DNA from: Nilaparvata lugens
Lineage: Eukaryota > Arthropoda > Insecta > Hemiptera > Delphacidae
Direction of reading: 5' to 3'
NCBI RefSeq assembly: GCF_014356525.2
Contig: NC_052511.1
Coordinates: 47,269,216 to 47,333,215, forward strand
Length of the DNA stretch: 64,000 nucleotides
How positions within the stretch are numbered: the first letter of the stretch is position 1; each line of letters opens with the position of its first letter. Position numbers and translations under genes: made by a program. Below the pieces are notes generated by a model, which saw only the letters and a program-made list of their open reading frames with translations, ran no database searches and was not told where the DNA came from. This document shows, one piece after another, positions 56,645-64,000 of the stretch.

Positions 56645-58235
56645 CTTACATTATAGTGACGTTATACAGGGTGTTTTGAAAAAGATGCCCATAAGGCCCG
56701 CCGCAAAGTAGACCCACGCTAATCCACGAAAAGCAACCCACGCCGTGGTATGTTTTGTAAGCCATTGCTAGGCTTCTCCAGACATCTGTGTAATGATAAT
56801 AATACATGCAATGAATAATCCACTTGTCAGCTGATTGATTATAAATAATTCTATAGCAATAGTTTGCAAAACATCCCACGACTTGGTTTGCTGTTCGTGA
56901 ATTAGCGTGAGTCTACTTTGCAGCGGGCCTAAAACAGGGCGTGATTCCTCACATCAAAAAAAGAAAAAAGTTATAATTAACATAGGTCCGAAAATGCTTA
57001 GTTACCAAGTTATACAGGGTGAAAGATTTCGTCTTAATTTCAGGTCCCCTGCTGAAACGAGGCCCTACGGGTATGGGTTGGCTGTTAATTAAGATGTACA
57101 AATTAGCGTACTTCACGTAAAATGAACTGAAAAATTTAATAAAACCGTTTCCAGACCTGTAGCTATAGTAAATTTTAAGATATGTGACGAAATACGCGAA
57201 ACTGAGACCTGAAAAACAAGTTCCTTCAAGGTTTGAAGCAGTTTCACTATGTTAAATGTACAATAAACACAAAATATTTTCTAACAGACATTTTAGAAAA
57301 TTTAATTTTGAAGAGGAAGATGTATAAGTGTATAAGTGTAGAGGAATAAGTGTATAATAGACAAACAACCTTTAAAAAAATAATGCATAATATTACATTT
57401 GTAGGGAGCTTAACAGATTTTGTCTATTTTTCATGCGTACTTTATGAAAATTGAACTGAAAAATTGGATAAAACCGTTTCCAAACCTGAAGCTTTAGTAA
57501 TTTTCAAGATACGTGACGAAATACGCGAAACTTGGTCCCGAAAAACAAGTTCCATTAAGGTTTGAAACAGATTTACTGTGTTAAATGTACAATAGGCCTA
57601 AATACAAAATATTTTTCTACAAAACTTGTAGAAAATTTAATTTTGCATTCAAGTGTATAATCGACTAACGCAACCTTTAAGAATATAATCCTTAGGCTAA
57701 TTACATACAAAACGCATGAAAAATAGACAAAATCTGTTAAGCTCCTACAAATGTAATATTATGCATTATTTTTTTAAAGGTTGTTTGTTTGTCTATTATA
57801 CACTTATTTTACATCTTCCTCTTCAAAATTAAATTTTCTAAAATGTCTGTTAGAAAATATTTTGTGTTTATTGTACATTTAACATAGTGAAACTGCTTCA
57901 AACCTTGAAGGAACTTGTTTTTCAGGTCTCAGTTTCGCGTATTTCGTCACATATCTTAAAATTTACTGTAGCTACAGGTCTGGAAACGGTTTTACTAAAT
58001 GTTTCAGTTCATTTTACATGAAGTACCCTAAATTGTACATCTCAATTAACAGCCAACAAATACCCGTAGAGCTTCGTTTTAGTATGGGAACTGAAATTCA
58101 GACGAAATCTTCCACCCTGTATAACTTGGTAACCAAGCATTTTCGGACCTATGTTAATTAGAACATTTTTCTTCATTTTATATAAGGAATCACACCCTGA
58201 CTTATGAACACCATTTTTCAGAACATCCTGTATAA
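56645..58235. mobile_element. Large foldback element U (~1.6 kb)
   Basis: TTATACAGGGTGTTTTGAAA at left pairs with TTTCAGAACATCCTGTATAA at right. Long arms follow, e.g. ACATAGGTCCGAAAATGCTT (57,000) with its complement at 58,135, and AGTTCCTTCAAGGTTTGAAG (57,220) with 57,900. The middle also contains a diverged direct copy (57,440-57,690) of the left arm. Reading frames across the arms are unlike known proteins. Confidence 0.85.
56695..56931. mobile_element. TIR element nested in the left arm of U
   Basis: GGCCCGCCGCAAAGTAGACC and CACGCTAATCCACGAA pair with 56,893-56,931. The matching position in the right arm of U is uninterrupted, so insertion came after the foldback formed. Confidence 0.85.
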
Positions 58236-58442
58236 GTAGACTACTATCAGAATGATAAATATTGAAAGAATCAATATCAGATTTAAGAATTAAAATCAGA
58301 ATGTTAAGCAAAAGAAAGCTTGGATATATCACTGTCATATCATTCTTCACTTCACTTGAAAACTCGCTGAACAATTAATTGAATACAAGTGCAGATTGAT
58401 TAGAAGATAAAAAACCTGAGCTTATGAGAAATTTCAAAATAC

Positions 58443-59021
58443 AATTAAGGCTGTTTGGTACACCTTTTTATTTTTATTTAAATTGGATAATCTTATTCAA
58501 TATATTGTTAAATTAGAACAATATAAGAAGAGAGAGAGAGAAAGTGGCAACTGAAATTTTCAAGTGGTCTAATAAGCGAGTTATGGGTTGTTGAAGTGCT
58601 AAACTCCGTTTTCTTTCCAGATCATAAACGGTTTCGATTTTTTTAAATACATTTAGTATATCATTTGCTTTGTTCAAATATGCGTTTTTTCGCGATTAAT
58701 GCTAAAATAAACAAGTTATCGAATTTACAAAAAATGTTACTTTTTTATTTATGAACGATATGGGGAATAAAATGTTTTAGTTTGGGAAGATACATTTTTG
58801 AATTTTTAGAGAAGTTCTAATAATATAGTCGAAACCGTTTATCATCTGGAAAGAAAACGGAATCTGGAAAGTTAGCACTTCAACAACCCATAACTCGCTT
58901 ATTAGACCACTTGAAAATTTCAGTTGCCACTTTTTCTATCTCACTCTTATAATGATCTTAATAATTTTATTAAAAAAGATTATACAATTTAAATAATAAA
59001 AGAGTGTACCGAAAAGCCTTA
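58443..59021. mobile_element. Foldback element V (TTAAGGCTGTTTGGTACACC)
   Basis: TTAAGGCTGTTTGGTACACC pairs with GTACCGAAAAGCCTTAA. Inner arms of about 150 bp (TGGTCTAATAAGCGAGTTAT; complement near 58,905). Same terminal family as W at 26,143. Confidence 0.87.
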
Positions 59022-59039
59022 AATAAAAGTGCAAGATTC

Positions 59040-59190
59040 AGCCCGCTGCACGAAAATCTGTTAACATTTTAATGGTGATTAAATGCCACCAGAACCAATA
59101 AGAGCAGCCTCTTTTCAAAGAAGCCTTCTCAGATTGTTTTAGTGGCAATTAACCTTCTTAAAATATAACAGACTTTTGTGCAACCAAGCC
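59040..59190. mobile_element. Degenerate element B
   Basis: CAGCCCGCTGCACGAAAATC to TTTTGTGCAACCAAGCC. Diverged arms, in the same relative place as 25,803-26,032. Confidence 0.7.
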
Positions 59191-59214
59191 GCAGAGGCAT
59201 GTGACAACACTCAC

Positions 59215-59337
59215 CTGTCATGTCCTACTTAGAGGTTTCGGGTGATGACAGAAAGGTCGAGTGACATCAGGTTGCCCGCCCAGCTCACATCGTCTTGGTC
59301 TCATATCATCCATGCATGTTACTCCTTCCACCTCCAA
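59215..59337 (-). other. Exon-like unit, minus strand (unit 5)
   Basis: Minus strand: TTTCAG|TTGGAGGTGGAAGGAG ... ACATGACAG|GTGAGTGT, 123 bases, the same length as unit 3. GTCACTCGACCTTTCTGTCA unchanged. Non-coding. Confidence 0.5.
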
Positions 59338-59436
59338 CTGAAACAAATAATAAAAGGCATTGAAATTTCTGCAACTATTTTTTCAATTATGTTGGGGCAT
59401 AAAGAAAAGGTAGCATAAGAAGATCCCATGGTATGG

Positions 59437-59600
59437 TCGGCCAGATAGCCGAGTCGACTAAGGCGTTGCACCCTTCAGTCTAGCGCTACCTGGTTGTGGG
59501 TTCGAATCCCGCCGGTAGGCATGGACGTTTGATCATCTCATAATTCACCCTCGCACTTCCCATCACTCAATTACTCACGCACAAGCAAAAAGCTCATTCG
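59437..59600 (+). mobile_element. tRNA-derived SINE head and tail
   Basis: A-box-like TAGCCGAGTCGACTAAGGCG (59,447) and B-box GGTTCGAATCC (59,499) in a Leu/Ser-type arrangement, then a tail ACTCACGCACAAGCAAAAAG, GCTCATTCGGGCATCATCAG. It lacks a matching acceptor stem, so it is more likely a SINE than a working tRNA. Confidence 0.7.
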
Positions 59601-59681
59601 GGCATCATCAGCAATAGGAAAAAATAGGGCGTTCATATTATTATTACTCTACAATCAGATTTGAATTGAAGCTGGCGATTA

Positions 59682-60005
59682 ATGCAGGAAAGAGCCATTA
59701 GAATTGTGATGAGGGCTAGTTGGATTGATCACTGCAAACCATTGTTTGTACATTTACGAGTGATGACCGTCTACAGCCTGTACATATACGAGTGCTTGGT
59801 TTCGGTTAGAGAATATTCATTTGTAGACCAGGGCCAATCTGGTTCACAGATCATATCTGGCATCAGATTTTCCGAAAGGCTACCTGATGAAATAAGAGAG
59901 CTGCCTCTGGTGAGCTTAAGAAGCGGGTCAAGTCATGGCTGGTCGCCAACCCGTTCTATTCCATTCATGAGTTTGATGCGTCTTTCATGTGTTAATGATT
60001 TTTGA
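59682..60005 (+). pseudogene. LINE C-terminal fragment (frameshifted copy)
   Basis: MQERAIRIVMRASWIDHCKP, then LFVHLRVMTVYSLYIYECLV. QxRAIR, HCxPLFxxLxxxTxxSLYIYExL and SERLPDEIRELP match the C-terminal region of non-LTR retrotransposon polyproteins. One A is missing relative to 63,731 (CTTAAG versus CTTAAAG), so the last ~30 residues are out of frame. It directly follows the SINE. Confidence 0.8.
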
Positions 60006-60088
60006 ACGTATGTGAAATTTGCGGGAATATCGCCTACTTTGTTCTAATAGTAAGTAATTCGGATAATTGGATTTCTACTACACTAGCA

Positions 60089-60656
60089 ACTATAGTAAGG
60101 TCCACGTTATAATGACAGAAACCTATTTGATTAAACTTGGTGTTGCCATCCTTGCCTATCATTCGACAAAGCGTATAGCACCATCCTTCTCTAGCTCCGT
60201 AATGATGCCAGATTGTTCTTCAACAATGTAGAGATAATAATCAATTAACGAAGTATTCTATCTCAATTAAGAGAAAATATCATTCTATCATTAAACATAT
60301 TTTCTCTTCATGAATAGAATGTAGGCCTACTTGATTACTTTACTCAAGAATGAACACTTCATAATCATCAGATATACCGGTATCAGCTACCCTCTTAAGA
60401 AGGCAGTGACGAGGCGGAAGATCGGAATCACTGAATAGAATATAGGCTTACTTAATTGTTTTAAACAACATCAGTTGTTTAACATATAGAATATAGGCTT
60501 ACTTAATTATATTAAACAAGAATAAACAGTTTATAATTATTACAACACATATACCGCTATCAGCTATCCTCTATAGAAGGCAGTGACAAGGCGGAAGAAC
60601 GGCATCATTGTCCTCCTATCTTTCTTCACTGTCATTATAAAGTGAGCCTCACTATA
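60089..60656 (+). mobile_element. Element A, copy with internal duplication
   Basis: TATAGTAAGGTCCACGTTAT to TAAAGTGAGCCTCACTATA. ATAGAATATAGGCTTACTTA is repeated at 60,435 and 60,485. Confidence 0.82.
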
Positions 60657-60944
60657 GCTCAAGTCAAGTAAGACACCCAATAGCTTCGAGTAAACATCAT
60701 TCAATAGTAGAAGTAAAAGTCTATTAGGGAATAAATTTTAAACCCATAATCCCAAAATTTAAAAATCATACCTCACATCTTCCATCTAGTAAACATAAAA
60801 AGCACCACAATTATTAAGATCAATCAAAGAACAAGAAGGAATATTGATAAGTGAATAACAATTGTTAAATTCAACTATTCAACAAACATCCACAGTAAGA
60901 TATAACATTATTAATAAGTTTCTTCAAGGTCTCAGCTCAAAATT

Positions 60945-61700
60945 CAATAATTTTTAGTGATTATCCGCCATTTTTCTCAAAAATATTACGGAGCTCCTGA
61001 AATTTTCCCAGAAATGAGACTCATATCAGTTGATAGGGCTTATGAATAGCTATCCATGGTATGAATTTTAAGAAAATCGTTTGAGCCGTTTTCGAGAAAA
61101 CCGTGAAAAATATGGTTTTTTAGTGATTATCCGCCATTTTTCTCAATAATATTACGGAGCTCCTGCAATTTTCCCAGAAATGAGACTCAAGTCAGTTGAT
61201 AGGGCTTATAAATAGCTATCCATGGTATAAATTTGAAGAAAATCGTTGGAGCCGTTTACGAGAAAACCGTAAAAAACATGGTTTTTTAGTGATTATCCGT
61301 CATTTTTCTCAATAATATTACGGAGCTCCTGAAATTTTTCCAGAAATGAGACTCATATCAGTCGATAGGGCTCATAAATAGCTATCCATGGTATAAATTT
61401 GAAGAAAATCGTTAGAGCCGTTTTCGAGAAAACCGTGAAAAACATGGGTTTTTAGTCATTATCCGCCATTTTTCCCAAGAATATTACGGAGCTCCTGAAA
61501 TTTTCCCAGAAATGAAACTCATGCCAGTTGATAGGGTTTATAAATAGCTATCCATGGTATGAATTTGAAGAAAATCGTTAGAGCCGTTTTCGAGAAAAAC
61601 GTGAAAAACATGGTTTTTTAGTAATTATCCGCCATTTTTTCCGCCATCTTGAATTGATATCTATTGAATTTCTTATTGTCGGATCCTCATGGTATAAGGA
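60945..61700 (-). repeat. Satellite array of element J type, ends missing
   Basis: Four and a half ~166-bp units starting ATTATCCGCCATTTTTCTCA near 60,960, 61,126, 61,292, 61,459 and 61,624. Ends abruptly at 61,700 where the duplicated block begins. 60,660-60,940 is A/T-rich and unassigned. Confidence 0.9.
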
Positions 61701-61701
61701 C

Positions 61702-62983
61702 AACAATGTAGAATTAATAATTAATTAACAAAATATTTCATCTTAATTATGAAATTATTGAAAAAGACTTCCACTTTTTGTGTAGTTGAGAAGTTGATAT
61801 TGTGGTAATTATTCATATTGAATGAAAAAGACTAAGAAATTGTCAAAAAACATAGATTTATTGATACTTGGAAAGACCGGTTTCAGTTATTACATCATTG
61901 TCAATCTCTGATAAACTAAAATCAAATACAAGAGCAGCAGAATTTATACTATAGTGTGGTCCACGTTATAATGGCAGTGAATAAAGATAGAAGAATAGCG
62001 ATACCGATTATCTGCATTAATTAATTATATTTCTACACTGTCAAAAACATAATTGTCATCGTTGTGGACCTAGAGAAGGATAGTATCAGGCTTTGTCGAA
62101 TGATAGACAAGGATAGCAAAACTAAAGTTGAAGAAATACTGTCATTATAACGTGGACCTCACTATAGTAGGCGAGTACTGCTATTGGTCAAGGGCATGAA
62201 CGTCTGCCATTGGCCCAGCTAGACAGTCTCCTCCCACTCAACGGTGTCACAAAATGGCGGCTTAAGCAGCAGAATAAAAAAAGTTCATAAAATTGTAAGC
62301 ATACATTAGTCAATGGTTTTTCCATTTACATATTTGTTTTATTATTTCTCACACTTGTTTTCTTCGTTCTATTTTGTACTGAAAGTAATTTTGTTATCAT
62401 GGCGATTCTGTTGCTTAAGCCGCCATTTTGTCACACCGTTGAGTGACAAAAGTTCCACAACATCAACATTGAATTTCTTTATCAAAATGCACAAAATACA
62501 TCTTAACAGTGTCAAATTACAACAAGAATTATTAATATAGTCACAAAAATCATCCTTTACACATAAAGAAGTCACAAATTTGATAAAAAACAAGATTCTA
62601 AAATCTTGCAGTCAAATGGACATACTCCTGCAAAGAATATAGAGATAGTCCCACCAAATATTCCTTCAATTTTTTTTGTAGGTATTCAACCTTCTCTATT
62701 TCTTTCAACTCTCTAGGAAGTATATTGAAAAATTTTCCCCATAAAAAATGTTTTTTTCTTAAAGAAATCCAATCTATGCCTCTCCTCGATCCTTCCATAG
62801 CATTCACGCTACAAACTTAATTATTTAGAGATTGATTTGATTGATCTTATTTCCTCTTATCAGAGATTGACAATGGTGTAATAACCGAAACCAGTGTTTC
62901 TAAGTATCAATAAATCTGTGTTTTTTGACAATTTCTTAGTCTTTTTCATTCAATATAATTACTTGCTTAATAAAATATAATTG
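61702..62983 (+). repeat. Segmental duplication of 54,196-55,580
   Basis: ACAATGTAGAATTAATAATT onward matches 54,196 onward at very high identity apart from small indels and the missing 93-bp tandem copy. Contains a full element E (61,775-62,955) and a short element A (61,948-62,166). Confidence 0.95.
62598..62807 (-). pseudogene. LINE C-terminal fragment (frame intact)
   Basis: Ends FFNILPRELKEIEKVEYLQK, KLKEYLVGLSLYSLQEYVHL and a stop. LPxEL...LxxxLKxYLxxxxxYSLxEY is the characteristic end of many LINE polyproteins. Only ~70 residues remain. Confidence 0.75.
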
Positions 62984-63025
62984 ACTTTTGTGCAACCAAG
63001 CCGCAGAGGCATGTGACAACACTCA

Positions 63026-63149
63026 CCTGTCATGTCCTACTTAGAGGTTTCGGGTGATGACAGAAAGGTCGAGTGACATCAGGTTGCCCGCCCAGCTCAC
63101 ATCGTCTTGGTCTCATATCATCCATGCATGTTACTCCTTCCACCTCCAA
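63026..63149 (-). other. Exon-like unit, minus strand (unit 6)
   Basis: Copy of unit 5 within the duplication, with the same splice-like edges. Confidence 0.5.
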
Positions 63150-63248
63150 CTGAAACAAATAATAAAAGGCATTGAAATTTCTGCAACTATTTTTTCAATT
63201 ATGTTGGGGCATAAAGAAAAGGTAGCATAAGAAGATCCCATGGTATGG

Positions 63249-63412
63249 TCGGCCAGATAGCCGAGTCGACTAAGGCGTTGCACCCTTCAGTCTAGCGCTA
63301 CCTGGTTGTGGGTTCGAATCCCGCCGGTAGGCATGGACGTTTGATCATCTCATAATTCACCCTCGCACTTCCCATCACTCAATTACTCACGCACAAGCAA
63401 AAAGCTCATTCG
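63249..63412 (+). mobile_element. tRNA-derived SINE (duplicate)
   Basis: Same as 59,437-59,600: TAGCCGAGTCGACTAAGGCG and GGTTCGAATCC. Confidence 0.7.
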
Positions 63413-63493
63413 GGCATCATCAGCAATAGGAAAAAATAGGGCGTTCATATTATTATTACTCTACAATCAGATTTGAATTGAAGCTGGCGATTA

Positions 63494-63808
63494 ATGCAGG
63501 AAAGAGCCATTAGAATTGTGATGAGGGCTAGTTGGATTGATCACTGCAAACCATTGTTTGTACATTTACGAGTGATGACCGTCTACAGCCTGTACATATA
63601 CGAGTGCTTGGTTTCGGTTAGAGAATATTCATTTGTAGACCAGGGCCAATCTGGTTCACAGATCATATCTGGCATCAGATTTTCCGAAAGGCTACCTGAT
63701 GAAATAAGAGAGCTGCCTCTGGTGAGCTTAAAGAAGCGGGTCAAGTCATGGCTGGTCGCCAACCCGTTCTATTCCATTCATGAGTTTGATGCGTCTTTCA
63801 TGTGTTAA
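63494..63808 (+). pseudogene. LINE C-terminal fragment (frame intact)
   Basis: 104 codons ending LKKRVKSWLVANPFYSIHEF and DASFMC. The FYSIHEF ending replaces the frameshifted tail seen at 59.9 kb, so this copy keeps the older reading. No RT catalytic motif is present, so it is not functional alone. Confidence 0.82.
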
Positions 63809-63902
63809 TGATTTTTGAACGTATGTGAAATTTGCGGGAATATCGCCTACTTTGTTCTAATAGTAAGTAATTCGGATAATTGGATTTCTACTACACTAGC
63901 AA

Positions 63903-64000
63903 CTATAGTAAGGTCCACGTTATAATGACAGAAACCTATTTGATTAAACTTGGTGTTGCCATCCTTGCCTATCATTCGACAAAGCGTATAGCACCATCCT
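63903..64000 (+). mobile_element. Element A, left end, cut by the window
   Basis: TATAGTAAGGTCCACGTTAT, identical to the start of 60,089. Confidence 0.8.

Larger units (their letters stand above)
62984..64000 (+). repeat. Segmental duplication of 59,172-60,190
   Basis: CTTTTGTGCAACCAAGCCGC onward is almost identical to 59,173 onward and runs to the window end, including exon-like unit, SINE, LINE and element A start. Confidence 0.95.

Noticed and set aside
58042..58374. 110-codon minus frame
   Set aside because: Follows the right arm of foldback U; the matching left arm codes a related frame only because of the inverted repeat.
59447..59520. Functional tRNA-Leu/Ser
   Set aside because: A and B boxes are good but I could not pair a proper acceptor stem, and the head is followed by a SINE tail seen elsewhere.

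Overview
The window looks like AT-rich insect nuclear DNA. A globin gene, very dense small inverted-repeat transposons and LINE/SINE debris suggest a hemipteran, possibly a planthopper or leafhopper. That placement is an inference from repeat style and I could not test it. There are no bacterial operons, CRISPR arrays or rRNA genes. The only protein-coding gene I can support with confidence is a globin at the left end.

Layout. 1-5.94 kb: four exons of a globin gene on the minus strand, running off the left edge. Its introns hold a dead LINE, a SINE hairpin and three small transposons. 6-20 kb: inverted-repeat elements, with isolated single-copy stretches that end in good splice donors on the plus strand (about 8.86, 9.59, 10.46 and 12.47 kb) and exon-like units at 13.06 and 17.09 kb. 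21.2-23.3 kb: three diverged tandem modules, each with a conserved block, an inverted CCAAT box and a splice donor; they look like duplicated alternative promoter/first-exon units. 25.6-34.8 kb: further exon-like units, including one at 30.2 kb that can splice to one at 34.49 kb with an AATAAA signal at 34.74 kb. These could form one long, mostly non-coding plus-strand transcription unit. 34.6-38.7 kb: tandem duplications, homopolymer tracts, a hairpin-rich segment and a 0.7 kb purine-only tract. 39-54 kb: transposon graveyard, including a TTAA-flanked piggyBac-type element and a three-element nest at 51.5-52.3 kb. 54-64 kb: nested elements and two recent segmental duplications, so that 61.7-64.0 kb is a chimera of 54.2-55.6 and 59.2-60.2 kb.

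Several repeat families recur throughout: a TA-type element (TIR TAGTGAGGTCCACGTTATAA), a foldback element starting GGTTGCACAA, an element with TIR CATAGAGAAA and 7-bp target duplications, an element ending TTTTTGTGTAG/CATTCAAT with 10-11 bp target duplications, and a large element carrying about 166-bp satellite units. The most unusual signals are the duplicated promoter modules, an exon-like cassette present in several copies and both orientations, the globin's targeting-like leader, and three elements bounded by 50-80 bp direct repeats.
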